The notes under the pieces are model-generated. The model was not told the origin of the DNA. It did not search any database and saw nothing but the letters and a program-made list of their open reading frames with translations. DNA of 64,000 nucleotides from Mycobacterium sp. 1100029.7 (GTDB taxonomy: Bacteria; Actinomycetota; Actinomycetes; Mycobacteriales; Mycobacteriaceae), in NCBI RefSeq assembly GCF_001665235.1, contig NZ_LZSC01000048.1:1-64000 (forward strand), given 5' to 3'. Both the position numbers and the translations under genes were made by a program. The stretch's first letter is position 1. Each line of letters opens with the position of its first letter. Shown here in pieces: positions 44,100-52,225 of the stretch.

Positions 44100-44867
44100 T
44101 CACGGGATGGTGTAACCGCCGTCGATGACGACGTCCGAACCGGTCATGTAGCTGGAGGCGTCGCTGGCCAGATAGAGGTACAGGCCGGTGAGTTCGTCGG
44201 GCCGGCCGATGCGGCCCAGCGGAATCTTGGGCTCCCACAACCGGTGATATTCCGCCATCGGTTCGACGAGTTCGGTGAGGATGTAACCCGGGCTGACGCT
44301 ATTCACCCGGATGTTATGGGGTGCCAGCTCGACGGCCATGGCCTTGGTGAGCTGAATGACGGCGGCCTTGGAAGTGCAGTAGTGGCCGGCGGGCTGCGGA
44401 ATGTTGATGATGTGCCCGGACATCGACGCGGTGGTGATGATGGCGCCGCCGCGCCCGTGGGCGACCATGGCCCGTGCGGCGGCCTGCGCGGTGAGGAAGA
44501 CGCCGGTCACGTTGGTGTCTTGGATGGCTTGGAATTCCTCGGGGGACATCTCGAGCATCGGGACGAGATTGATGATTCCGGCATTGCAGACGGCAATGTC
44601 GATGCCACCGAATTCCGCGGTCACCCGCTCCACCATCCGGTTCACCTGGTCGGGTCGGGTCACGTCGCAGCCGACCGTCAGGACCGCGCCGTCGTCCGAG
44701 GACAGTTCTGCGGCAACCCTTTTCAGGGCGTCGGTGTGCCGCGCCGCGATCGCCACCCGGGCACCCGCTTGCAGGTACGCCTCGGCCACTTTCCTGCCGA
44801 TGCCCGTGGACGCTCCGGTGATCAGCGCCGTCCGTCCCCGCAGATCAAACAAGTCCAACACGCTCAT
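44100..44867 (-). CDS. Short-chain dehydrogenase/reductase (Rv1928c-like)
   Basis: A 255-residue classical SDR. The coenzyme motif is LITGASTGIGRKVAEAYLQAG, the structural NAG is VCNAGI, and the catalytic Ser and YxxxK lie in ITTASMSGH and HYCTSKAAVIQ (about residues 155-167). It would oxidise or reduce a hydroxyl or keto group with NAD(P). The gene diverges from an NTF2-like gene. A KstR-like site lies 34-47 bp upstream of its start, so a steroid substrate is plausible but not proven. Confidence 0.92.
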   Translation of the reverse strand: MSVLDLFDLRGRTALITGASTGIGRKVAEAYLQAGARVAIAARHTDALKRVAAELSSDDGAVLTVGCDVTRPDQVNRMVERVTAEFGGIDIAVCNAGIINLVPMLEMSPEEFQAIQDTNVTGVFLTAQAAARAMVAHGRGGAIITTASMSGHIINIPQPAGHYCTSKAAVIQLTKAMAVELAPHNIRVNSVSPGYILTELVEPMAEYHRLWEPKIPLGRIGRPDELTGLYLYLASDASSYMTGSDVVIDGGYTIP

Positions 44868-44900
44868 GCGATATCCCTATCCAGACGAGCCACGTGAAAC

Positions 44901-44918
44901 CAGAACACGTTCTAGTGT
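44901..44918. promoter_or_regulatory. KstR-like site overlapping a predicted -10 box
   Basis: CAGAACACGTTCTA (44901-44914) matches the KstR pattern TnnAACnnGTTnnA except for the outermost base. It overlaps TAGTGT (44913-44918), a -10 candidate 7 nt from the NTF2-like ATG at 44926. It lies between two divergent genes and could control both. Confidence 0.55.
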
Positions 44919-44925
44919 GTCCGCT

Positions 44926-45405
44926 ATGGGCAACTTCAGCAGGGCCGAAATCGAGCAAGCCGTCGAGCACTACACGACCGTGGCGGATGGGTGCAGCGCT
45001 TCGGGCGACTGGGCGCCGTTCGCGGATCTATTCACCGAGGACGTTGTCTACATCGAACACCATTACGGCGTTTTTCACGGCCGCGAAGCGGTAAGGGAAT
45101 GGATCGTTGCCGTGATGGCTCCGTTCCCGCACATGCGCTTTCCCAGTGACTGGGTCGCCTACGACGACGAGAACGACGCCGTCGTCATCATGATCAAGAA
45201 TCTGCTCGACCACCCGACCGACCCCAACGGCGAGCCGTTCTGGTTCCCGAACTGGACTCGGCTGGTGTACGCCGGCAACGGTCTGTTCTCCAGCGAGGAG
45301 GACATCTACAACCCCAACCGCGATGCGCCGGGCGTTGTCGCGGCGTGGATGCATGCCGGCGGGCAGTTCGCCTCTTCTGAATTCCTGCAGCCCAACGCGA
45401 GCTAA
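44926..45405 (+). CDS. NTF2-like (SnoaL) protein
   Basis: A 159-residue alpha-beta barrel protein. The first helix EIEQAVEHYTTVADGCSASGDWAPFADLFTEDVVYIEH and the following FHGREAVREWIVAVMAP are the SnoaL-like signature. Such proteins are isomerases, cyclases or dehydratases acting in polyketide or steroid pathways, or accessory subunits. A KstR-like operator overlaps its promoter. The stop overlaps the convergent DJ-1-like gene by 4 bp. Note that ketosteroid isomerase shares this fold. Confidence 0.88.
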   Translation: MGNFSRAEIEQAVEHYTTVADGCSASGDWAPFADLFTEDVVYIEHHYGVFHGREAVREWIVAVMAPFPHMRFPSDWVAYDDENDAVVIMIKNLLDHPTDPNGEPFWFPNWTRLVYAGNGLFSSEEDIYNPNRDAPGVVAAWMHAGGQFASSEFLQPNAS

Positions 45406-46139
45406 GCCGACGAAAGCGCACGCTTGCGGCGCCGGGACCGGACCGCGGACAATGCCTGGTCCCAGGCCAGCATCGTCGCGGCCTTGAGGTTGGCCGGTTT
45501 GGCGCTGTCCCTCGAAAGCAGCGCGGTCGCAGCGGCTTTCGTTGCCGCCGACGCCTTCGACAGGTGTCCCGAATCGAACGGCGGCTGCGGGTCGTATTCG
45601 AGAGCGAGCTGGATCGCCTTGGCGCGACCGTCGCCGCCGATCTCACCGGCCAGCCAGAACGCGAGGTCGATTCCCGCGGAAACCCCGGCACTGGTGACCA
45701 CATTGCCGTGGCGGACCACCCGCTCGTCGGAAACACCGGTGACGCCGAATCCCTTCAGCAGCGGGATCGCCAGCCAGTGTGACGTCGCGCGGCCGTTCTC
45801 GAGCAGACCGGCCGCTGCCAGGATCACCGATCCCGAGCACACCGATGCCGTCCAGTGCGCGGTTCGATGCGCCGCGCGCAACCATTCCAGCAGCGCCTCG
45901 TCGCGGGCGTGGACCGGAGTCGACGGGCCGCCGGGCACCAGAATGACGTCCGGCGAGCGAGTTTCGGCCAGTGAGTGGCTGGCGCCGATGACCAGGACGC
46001 CCGAGTCGGCGGTGATCGGGCCGGCTTCGTGCCAGACGAATCGCACCTCGGCGTCGGGCAGGTTCCGCAACACTTCGTACGGGCCGATCATGTCCAGGGC
46101 GGTGAATCCGGGGTATGCCACGATGGCGATCTGAGTCAT
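45402..46139 (-). CDS. DJ-1/PfpI protein, isonitrile-hydratase-like (Rv1930c-like)
   Basis: A 245-residue protein. The DJ-1 fold covers residues 1 to about 190: IAIVAYPGFTALDMIGPYEV with the conserved Asp, and the nucleophile elbow TASVCSGSVILAAAGLL with the Cys. This matches the isonitrile hydratase group more than chaperone DJ-1. An extra C-terminal tail of about 50 residues (from SKASAATKAAATALL, ending RSRRRKRALSSA) is very basic. The ATG at 46139 gives the conserved start. It lies 17 bp downstream of the GlxA regulator on the same strand, so the two probably form an operon. Confidence 0.88.
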   Translation of the reverse strand: MTQIAIVAYPGFTALDMIGPYEVLRNLPDAEVRFVWHEAGPITADSGVLVIGASHSLAETRSPDVILVPGGPSTPVHARDEALLEWLRAAHRTAHWTASVCSGSVILAAAGLLENGRATSHWLAIPLLKGFGVTGVSDERVVRHGNVVTSAGVSAGIDLAFWLAGEIGGDGRAKAIQLALEYDPQPPFDSGHLSKASAATKAAATALLSRDSAKPANLKAATMLAWDQALSAVRSRRRKRALSSA

Positions 46140-46156
46140 CGGTGCGATCCTTTCTG

Positions 46157-47107
46157 TTAGGCAAAGGTCCTGCGGTACTGGTCCGGCGAGACGCCGATGC
46201 GGCGAATGAAGTTGCGCCGCATGGTTTCTGCGGTTCCAAATCCGCATCGGGCGGCGATGGCGACCACGGTGTCGTCGGTCTGCTCCAATTGGCGGCGGGC
46301 GGCTTCGGTGCGTACGCGTTCGACATACTGGCCCGGCGCTTCGCCGACCTCGTCGGTGAACACCCTGGTGAAGTGACGGGGACTCATCGTCGCGCGGCGG
46401 GCCAGATCACCGATGCGGTGCGTGGCACCCGGCTGTGCCTCGATGGCCTCCTGAACCTCCCGGATGCACCCGCGTCTGGCTCGCGGTATCCAGACCGGCG
46501 CCGCGAATTGGGTCTGCCCGCCAGGGCGGCGCAGATACAGCACCATCCAGCGCGCGACCGTCTGGGCGATCTCGGTGCCGTGGTCGTCTTCGACGAGGGA
46601 CAGGGCGAGGTCGATGCCGGCGGCGACGCCGGCGGCCGTCCACACCCGCTCCGACGTCCGCACGAAGATCGGATCGGCATCGACCTCGACGGCGGGAAAG
46701 TCGGCGGCCAGACGTTCGGCGAACGCCCAGTGCGTGGTCGCGCGGCAGCCGTCGAGCAGTCCGGCCTCGGCCGCGAGGAAAGCACCCGTGCAGACGGTGA
46801 CGACGCGTCGGGCGCTGCCCGAGACGGCTTTGATCCAGGCGACCAGGTCCTGGTCGCGTCGCGCGACGTCCACGCCGCCGCCGCCGGGCAGCACCACGGT
46901 GTCGATCGTTGCGTCCGGGTTCGGTAGCGGGGCGCCCACGAACGCCAGCCCGGTCGCCGTGCTGACCGGCCGACCGCCCACCGACGCCACCACGACCTGA
47001 TATCCGCCGTCGGTCAACAGCGCGGCGCCGGTGAAGACGTCGTGCGGCCCGACCACATCGAGTGCCTGCACACCCGGGAAGCCGACGATGACGACCTTGC
47101 GAACCAT
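46157..47107 (-). CDS. GlxA-type AraC regulator with DJ-1/PfpI sensor domain (Rv1931c-like)
   Basis: A 316-residue fusion. The N-terminal DJ-1-like domain ([20 protein letters not shown], then [19 protein letters not shown]) occupies about residues 1-190. The C-terminal AraC domain has two helix-turn-helix motifs: [20 protein letters not shown] and [16 protein letters not shown] (here [18 protein letters not shown]). The sensor shares its fold with the downstream DJ-1 enzyme, and both probably recognise related ligands. A 7-bp inverted repeat lies between this gene and tpx. Confidence 0.92.
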   Translation of the reverse strand: MVRKVVIVGFPGVQALDVVGPHDVFTGAALLTDGGYQVVVASVGGRPVSTATGLAFVGAPLPNPDATIDTVVLPGGGGVDVARRDQDLVAWIKAVSGSARRVVTVCTGAFLAAEAGLLDGCRATTHWAFAERLAADFPAVEVDADPIFVRTSERVWTAAGVAAGIDLALSLVEDDHGTEIAQTVARWMVLYLRRPGGQTQFAAPVWIPRARRGCIREVQEAIEAQPGATHRIGDLARRATMSPRHFTRVFTDEVGEAPGQYVERVRTEAARRQLEQTDDTVVAIAARCGFGTAETMRRNFIRRIGVSPDQYRRTFA

Positions 47108-47131
47108 GCACTCAGTGTTGGCCCGACCAGG

Positions 47132-47172
47132 GCATGTCGTCTAGGCCGGGTACCCCACGCATTAGGACATGC
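47132..47172. promoter_or_regulatory. Inverted repeat between the GlxA regulator and tpx
   Basis: GCATGTC (47132-47138) and GACATGC (47166-47172) are perfect 7-bp arms with a 27-nt spacer. They lie in the 110-bp divergent region, 25-65 bp from the GlxA start. A dimeric activator could bind here, but the long spacer makes this less certain. Confidence 0.4.
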
Positions 47173-47217
47173 GGACCTGACCCCGCGCCGTTTCGGCGGC
47201 CTTGGCAGACTGTGGCC

Positions 47218-47712
47218 ATGGCACAGATAACCCTGCGTGGAAATGCGATCAACACTGTCGGCGAGCTTCCCGCCGTTGGATCCAAAGCCCCAGCCTTCAA
47301 TTTGACCGGCGCCGATTTGGGCGCGGTCACCAGCGACCAGTTCAGCGGTAAGTCCGTGCTGCTGAACATCTTTCCGTCCGTCGACACCCCGGTGTGCGCG
47401 ACCAGCGTGCGGAAGTTCAACGAGCGCGCCGCCGGAAGCGGTGCGACGGTGGTGAACGTGTCGAAGGATCTGCCGTTCGCGCAGAAGCGGTTCTGCGGCG
47501 CCGAAGGCATCGAGAACGTCACCACGGCGTCGGCATTCCGGGACAGCTTCGGCGAGGACTACGGCATCACGATCACCGACGGTCCGATGGCCGGCCTGCT
47601 GGGCCGGGCCGTCGTGGTGATCGGCGCCGACGGCAACGTTGCCTATGCGCAGCTGGTGCCCGAGATCGCCGAGGAGCCGGACTACGACGCGGCGCTGGCC
47701 GCGCTGAGCTGA
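47218..47712 (+). CDS. tpx: Thiol peroxidase
   Basis: A 164-residue atypical 2-Cys peroxiredoxin that reduces hydroperoxides, using thioredoxin as donor. The peroxidatic Cys is in [16 protein letters not shown] (about residue 60) and the resolving Cys in [12 protein letters not shown] (about residue 94). [21 protein letters not shown] is the canonical N-terminus. Synteny matches M. tuberculosis Rv1932. Its upstream region is shared with the GlxA regulator, which might influence it. Confidence 0.97.
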   Translation: MAQITLRGNAINTVGELPAVGSKAPAFNLTGADLGAVTSDQFSGKSVLLNIFPSVDTPVCATSVRKFNERAAGSGATVVNVSKDLPFAQKRFCGAEGIENVTTASAFRDSFGEDYGITITDGPMAGLLGRAVVVIGADGNVAYAQLVPEIAEEPDYDAALAALS

Positions 47713-47880
47713 GCCCCGGGGGCTACCGCCGCGCCGGGCGTCACCGGGACCGGCAGCCAGTTTGTTTGCAGTGCGGCGGTAGTCGGCGGTTCTGACCTGT
47801 GGCATCGCGGGTCCTGCGTGTTAGCCTGTCGATTCCCGTCGCATTCGCCTCGGGCTCGGCGGACAAAGGAGCACGGCGCG

Positions 47881-48195
47881 ATGATGCGTACCCGAACCAG
47901 CATTGCGGCAGCCGCCGTGGCTGTCGGCCTGATCAGCGTCGTCGCGGCCGGCTGCAGCAGCAAGTCGACCGTCAAGCCCGATGGGGCAGCGCAATCGGTG
48001 GTCGACGTCGTCTCCAAGCAGACCGGCTTTCATCCCACCGATGTGCACTGCCCGGACGGCGTGGAGGCCAAGGTCGGTGTGCAGTTCGACTGTCACTTCA
48101 CCGGACCGGAGGGCAAGGAGTACGTCGCCAATATGAAGATCACCAAGGTCGAGGGCGAGCAAGTCAATTTCGCCGTCAACACTCATCCGAGCTAG
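47881..48195 (+). CDS. DUF4333 lipoprotein
   Basis: A 104-residue predicted lipoprotein. A signal peptide ends in a lipobox VVAAGC (Cys at about residue 25). The mature part has a pair of cysteines (VHCPDGVEAKVGVQFDCHF) in the pattern I associate with DUF4333 proteins, which are small beta-rich domains of unknown role at the cell surface. ATG 47881 and ATG 47884 are both possible. The stop overlaps the convergent nitronate monooxygenase by 4 bp. Confidence 0.88.
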   Translation: MMRTRTSIAAAAVAVGLISVVAAGCSSKSTVKPDGAAQSVVDVVSKQTGFHPTDVHCPDGVEAKVGVQFDCHFTGPEGKEYVANMKITKVEGEQVNFAVNTHPS

Positions 48196-49136
48196 GACCG
48201 CAGCCGGTCCGCCGTGGCGGCCAGCACCTCCCGACACCCCGTCCAGGTCTGCTTGATGATCTCGGCTGCCGGTGGCAGATCGTCGATCCGGCCGGCGACT
48301 TGTCCGGTGTTGGCGACGCTGGCGTCCATATCGCCCTCGAAGTAGAGCCGCTGAACGCGTTGCAGGGCCGCGCCGCCTTCTTCGAAAGAGGCCATTCGGT
48401 CCAGCTTTTCGGCCGCCGCGGTCCGGATGACGCGCATCATCCGGTTGCCGTCCAGGGGGAGTAGCACGGTGCCGGTTTCGTCCGCACCCACGACCGCTTG
48501 TTTGAGGTTGCCGTGGACCGGCGACTCCGCCGAGGCCAACAGTCGCGTGCCCATCTGCACGGCCTCGGCACCGAGCACAAATGCGGCCGCCATGGACCGG
48601 GCGTCGCAGATCCCGCCGGCCGCCACGATCGGGATGTCGACGTGGGCGGCGACCAAGGGCAGCAGCACCATGGTCGACGCTCCGAATCGGTTCTTGAAGC
48701 CACCGCCCTCGACTCCCTCGACCACCAGCCCGTCGACGCCGGCGTCGACGGCCTTTTTCGCCGCGGCCAGGGTGCCGATCACGTGGAACACCGTGATGCC
48801 CGCGTCGTGAAGCTTTTCGGTGAACAGTGACGGACTGCCGGCCGAGGTGGTGACGAAGTGAATGCCGTTGGCGACCAGCAGGTCTATCACCGCGAGATCG
48901 CGGTTGAACAGCAGCGCGATGTTCGCCCCCACCGAGCCGTTGGTGAGGCTGCGCACCCGTTGAATGTCGGCTCGGCCCTGATCGGAGGTGGTCTCGATGA
49001 TGCCCAGGGCACCGGCATTGGACACCGCGGCGGCGAGTTGAGCGCCGGCGATATAGGTCATCGGCGCCTGAATGATCGGGATGTCGATCTGCGCGAGCGC
49101 GCACACCCGGTTGGACGCGGCGCCGCCCGCGGTCAT
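48192..49136 (-). CDS. Nitronate monooxygenase family protein
   Basis: A 314-residue FMN barrel protein. PIIQAPMTYIAGAQLAAAVSNAG is the N-terminal signature, IVAAGGICDARSMAAAFVLGA the phosphate-binding end. The usual QGGEAGGH is replaced by VVEGVEGGGFKNR, so the conserved His of class I enzymes is absent. It may therefore act on another substrate or be an enoyl/2-nitropropane-type relative. The start ATG overlaps the NYN gene stop (ATGA), so the three-gene minus-strand run (hydrolase, NYN, this gene) is translationally linked. Confidence 0.85.
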   Translation of the reverse strand: MTAGGAASNRVCALAQIDIPIIQAPMTYIAGAQLAAAVSNAGALGIIETTSDQGRADIQRVRSLTNGSVGANIALLFNRDLAVIDLLVANGIHFVTTSAGSPSLFTEKLHDAGITVFHVIGTLAAAKKAVDAGVDGLVVEGVEGGGFKNRFGASTMVLLPLVAAHVDIPIVAAGGICDARSMAAAFVLGAEAVQMGTRLLASAESPVHGNLKQAVVGADETGTVLLPLDGNRMMRVIRTAAAEKLDRMASFEEGGAALQRVQRLYFEGDMDASVANTGQVAGRIDDLPPAAEIIKQTWTGCREVLAATADRLRS

Positions 49137-49513
49137 CGGGCGCTCGGATCGACGAGGTCGCGGAATCGCTCCGCCGGGAACACCGTCGCTCCCAGGCGGC
49201 GGACCCGATCGGTCAACGCCCGGTCAGACGTGACGACCCGGATCTCCTCGGGACTGGTGTCTGCCTGTACCAACCGGACGATTTCGTCATCAGCGAAGTT
49301 CGCGGCGGCCCGGGGCGGGTGCGCGATCGCGATCACCGCCGAGGTAATAGCGGTCCTGGGCGGCCGCTCGAATACCACCGTCACCGAATCTCCTTGTGCG
49401 CGAGCCCATTCGTCCAATGTGTCCACCAACGCGACCATGGCACCGTCGCGATCTTTCCACCAACCGTCCGGCCGACTGCCGATGACGTTCATAGCGTCGA
49501 CGATCCACCGCAC
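49133..49513 (-). CDS. NYN-domain (PIN-like) protein
   Basis: A 126-residue protein. VRWIVDAMNVIGSRPDGWWKD with the first metal-binding Asp, then VTVVFERPPR and a second acidic patch FADDEIVRLVQADT and the third IRVVTSDRALTDRVRRLG. This is the acidic triad of PIN/NYN ribonucleases (YacP-like). The start is a GTG at 49513, 4 bp after the upstream hydrolase stop, and the stop overlaps the next gene's start. A putative RNase coupled to two catabolic enzymes is unusual. Alternatively it acts as an adaptor. Confidence 0.85.
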   Translation of the reverse strand: MRWIVDAMNVIGSRPDGWWKDRDGAMVALVDTLDEWARAQGDSVTVVFERPPRTAITSAVIAIAHPPRAAANFADDEIVRLVQADTSPEEIRVVTSDRALTDRVRRLGATVFPAERFRDLVDPSAR

Positions 49514-49517
49514 CGAT

Positions 49518-50408
49518 TTACAGTAGGCGTGCCCCGTTGGCGCTGCGCCGCAGGATGTCGGTGGCGACGCGCTCAGGGATCTCGAGGTGCGGGCAATGTC
49601 CGGCATCGGCATATTCGGTCAGATCGGCCGTCGGCATCCGGTTGCGCAGTTCCTCGGCGATCGCGGCGCCCGACACCGGGTCTCGCATACCCCAAAGAAA
49701 TGACAGCGGCACCGCGGCGCCGATGAGTGCGCCTTCGAGTCGATCTTTGTGGGCGGCGCGCTCTGGTATGTAGCGCAACAGCTTTCGCTGAATATCGCGA
49801 CCGGGATCATTCTCACGCAAGGCGCGATAATGCTGCGCGGCGAGTTCGCGGTCGAGCGGATGCTCGGCCGAGAACACCTCACCCCAGGTCCGGAAGAACA
49901 GCGATTCGGTGAAGGCGCGGGCCAGCACCGCTCCGACCAACGGAATCAGGCTGGCGCGCTGCGCGATTCGCGGCCGATACCGGTCGGCGAACAACCCGGC
50001 GTTGAGGAAGATGCACCGGCGAATATCGGTGTTCTGTGTTGCGTGGCGGGCCAGCAGTTCGGTAGCGACGATCGCGCCGTAGTCGTAGGCGACCACTGTC
50101 GGCGCCGACGACGCGTACGCGGAGATCACCGCCTCGGTCAGGTCGGTCTGCTCGAACACGCTGTAGCGGTGACCGGGCGGCTTGGCGCTTGCCCCGTAAC
50201 CGAGGAAATCGAAGCTGATCACCTCATGCTCGCGCGACAGTGCGGGTTCGATTGCCGCCCATTCGAACGACGATGCCGGGAAGCCGTGCAGCAACAGCAG
50301 CGGGACGCCCCGGCCACGACGGCGAACGAACACCCGTCGCGCCTGGCCGCGAACGGTCAGCGTCACCGTCTCGCCACCCTGTCGCCATTGTTCCAGCGAG
50401 CTGGTCAC
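49518..50408 (-). CDS. Alpha/beta hydrolase, epoxide-hydrolase/dehalogenase type
   Basis: A 296-residue alpha/beta hydrolase. The oxyanion region is LLLHGFPASSFEWAA, the nucleophile elbow VVAYDYGAIVATEL has Asp as nucleophile, and AGHCPHLEIPERVA carries the catalytic His. An Asp nucleophile points to epoxide hydrolase or haloalkane dehalogenase chemistry. A GTG at 50408 with GGGAGG upstream is favoured, but an ATG at 50420 is in frame and would make the transcript start close to the operator. It is the first gene of the run controlled by the HxlR regulator. Confidence 0.87.
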   Translation of the reverse strand: MTSSLEQWRQGGETVTLTVRGQARRVFVRRRGRGVPLLLLHGFPASSFEWAAIEPALSREHEVISFDFLGYGASAKPPGHRYSVFEQTDLTEAVISAYASSAPTVVAYDYGAIVATELLARHATQNTDIRRCIFLNAGLFADRYRPRIAQRASLIPLVGAVLARAFTESLFFRTWGEVFSAEHPLDRELAAQHYRALRENDPGRDIQRKLLRYIPERAAHKDRLEGALIGAAVPLSFLWGMRDPVSGAAIAEELRNRMPTADLTEYADAGHCPHLEIPERVATDILRRSANGARLL

Positions 50409-50422
50409 GTGCCCTCCCATAT

Positions 50423-50472
50423 GGTCTCGATTTGAGACCGAACGCTAGCAGGACTGGTCTCATTTTGAAACC
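50423..50472. promoter_or_regulatory. Twin HxlR operators between hydrolase operon and regulator
   Basis: GGTCTC-GATTT-GAGACC (50423-50439, perfect 6-bp arms) and GGTCTC-ATTTT-GAAACC (50456-50472, one mismatch) share the same spacer length. Their starts are 33 bp apart, about three helical turns. The first lies just upstream of the hydrolase start, the second 20 bp before the regulator start, so one regulator can control both genes. Confidence 0.82.
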
Positions 50473-50479
50473 GCAGCGG

Positions 50480-50491
50480 TAGCATCGACGC
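50480..50491 (+). promoter_or_regulatory. -10 box for a leaderless HxlR transcript
   Basis: TAGCAT at 50480-50485 is followed by 6 nt and the GTG at 50492, with no Shine-Dalgarno sequence. The second operator copy covers the expected -35 zone. Confidence 0.5.
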
Positions 50492-50938
50492 GTGCGCTAC
50501 GAGGAACTCGCCGATTTCCCCTGCTCGATCACCCGGCCGCTGGTGGTCCTCGGGGACCGCTGGACATTGCTGGTCCTCAAGGCGTCGTTCAACGGGGTGC
50601 GGCGCTTCAACGCATTCCAGGCCGCGCTCGGAATCTCGCGCAGCCGGTTACAGGACCGGCTGGACCGCCTCGTCGAGCACCAGATCCTGGTCAAGAAGAA
50701 GTCGGCCGACGGAAACTACGAGGAGTACCGGCTCACCCGCAAGGGGCACGACGTCTATCCGATTTTGATGGCGCTGCGCGACTGGGGCGACCGGTACATG
50801 GCACCCGACGGTCCGCCGGTGCACTTTCACCATCGTGACTGCACCGGCGAGGCACACGTCGTGCTCTCCTGTGACGCGTGCGGCGATCCGCTCACCGCAT
50901 CCGACGTGGCACCGGCGCCGGGCCCGGGAATGAGCTAG
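50492..50938 (+). CDS. HxlR-family transcriptional regulator
   Basis: A 148-residue winged-helix regulator. EELADFPCSITRPLVVLGDRWTLLVLKASFNGVRRFNAFQ is the HxlR signature with the redox- or ligand-sensing Cys near residue 10. RLQDRLDRLVEHQILVKKK is the wing region. A C-terminal extension after residue 105 holds FHHRDCTGEAHVVLSCDACGDPL, a CxxC/His cluster that could bind metal. The start GTG fits a leaderless mRNA. It is divergent from the hydrolase-NYN-nitronate monooxygenase operon, its likely target. Confidence 0.92.
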   Translation: MRYEELADFPCSITRPLVVLGDRWTLLVLKASFNGVRRFNAFQAALGISRSRLQDRLDRLVEHQILVKKKSADGNYEEYRLTRKGHDVYPILMALRDWGDRYMAPDGPPVHFHHRDCTGEAHVVLSCDACGDPLTASDVAPAPGPGMS

Positions 50939-51019
50939 CAACACGTCCTTTCGATGGCTAGACACTTTGAGTAATTGGTACGGTCGCCGGTATCAGTGTC
51001 TTCGACAAGGAGAGCGCCA

Positions 51020-52204
51020 ATGACGTCGTTAGCCGATACGAGTGACCGGGTGGTCTCGCTGGCGCGCGGCATGCGCGCCCTCGTGCAGGAGCAGGCCGCG
51101 GAGTCCGAGCGGATCCGCACCCTGTCCGCCCCGATCGTCGACGAGATGTGGGCCAGCGGGCTGATGTCGTCGTTCAACCCCGCGGTGGCCGGTGGTGTCG
51201 AGCCGTCGTTTACCGAAATGATCGAGACCTGGATCGAGATGGCTTGGCAGGACGGCTCTTTCGGTTGGGTAGGTATCGCCAACCTGCCGTCGTCGTTCGC
51301 CGCGGCGGCCTATCTGCCCGACGAAGGCTTCGCCGAGGTGTTCACGGCACACGACAACCGGGTGACCATGGGCGGCCAGTTCTTTCCCAACGGACAGGGG
51401 ATCGCCGTCGACGGCGGTTACCAGCTGAGCGGATCGTGGAGCTTTGGTTCCGGCATCGGCCATTCCGAATACGTCGCGGCCGGATTCCTGCCGCTCGACA
51501 ACGGCGAGATGCGCTGGATCAGCGAGGGCCTGCCCGAGATGCACGTGGCGGTGTTGCCGCGTGCGCAGGTCAGCTTCAACGACGGCTGGCATGTGCAGGG
51601 ACTCAAGGGAACCGGCTCCTACGACTACAGCGTCACCGACGTGTTCGTCCCGCAGAGCCGCACCTTCGAATTGTTCAGCCGGCTGCCACACCGCGGCAGT
51701 TCCCCGGCGACCCGGATGGGGTTGATGCCCGTCACCGCCGCCGGGCATGCATCATGGGCTCTGGGTGTGGCCAAGAGCATGCTCGACGACGTTCAGGATC
51801 TGGCCGCCACCAAATTCCGGATGAGCGACATGGCGTCGCTGGCAAGTCGCCCCACCTTTCAGAAGGGGCTGGCTCATCACCGCGCCGCCTGGCGGGCCGC
51901 CCGGCTGCTGGTGCTCGACGCGTTCACCACCGCCGAGACCGCCGTGGCGGCCGGCGAGGAGCTCACCCCGGCGCTGCGCGCCGACATGCGAGTGGCCGCC
52001 GTCTACGCCACCGACACGGCCCGCAGCTGCGCCGAGTGGGCGCACCTGGTCGCGGGAACCAGTTCGATCCGCGAGGGCACCCGCCTCGAGCGGGCGTTCC
52101 GCGACATCTACACCGGGACGCAGCACGCCTTCATCAGCGAGAAGGTCGCCATCGACGTCGCGCAGATTTGGCTGGGCATCATCGACGATCAGCCGGGACT
52201 GTAA
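51020..52204 (+). CDS. Acyl-CoA dehydrogenase-fold flavin monooxygenase (HsaA-like)
   Basis: A 394-residue protein with the acyl-CoA dehydrogenase fold. The N-terminal VSLARGMRALVQEQAAESERIRTLS helix and the FLP/GVDGGYQLSGSWSFGSGIGHSEY segments resemble two-component flavin hydroxylases such as HsaA more than true dehydrogenases. GLKGTGSYDYSVTDVFVPQSR is the conserved FMN-side strand, and the C-terminal helices end VAIDVAQIWLG. AAGGAG precedes the ATG at 51020. Acting as monooxygenase it would need a flavin reductase, not encoded nearby. Function is inferred. Confidence 0.85.
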   Translation: MTSLADTSDRVVSLARGMRALVQEQAAESERIRTLSAPIVDEMWASGLMSSFNPAVAGGVEPSFTEMIETWIEMAWQDGSFGWVGIANLPSSFAAAAYLPDEGFAEVFTAHDNRVTMGGQFFPNGQGIAVDGGYQLSGSWSFGSGIGHSEYVAAGFLPLDNGEMRWISEGLPEMHVAVLPRAQVSFNDGWHVQGLKGTGSYDYSVTDVFVPQSRTFELFSRLPHRGSSPATRMGLMPVTAAGHASWALGVAKSMLDDVQDLAATKFRMSDMASLASRPTFQKGLAHHRAAWRAARLLVLDAFTTAETAVAAGEELTPALRADMRVAAVYATDTARSCAEWAHLVAGTSSIREGTRLERAFRDIYTGTQHAFISEKVAIDVAQIWLGIIDDQPGL

Positions 52205-52225
52205 ACCGCTGGCGCACAAGCGCTT

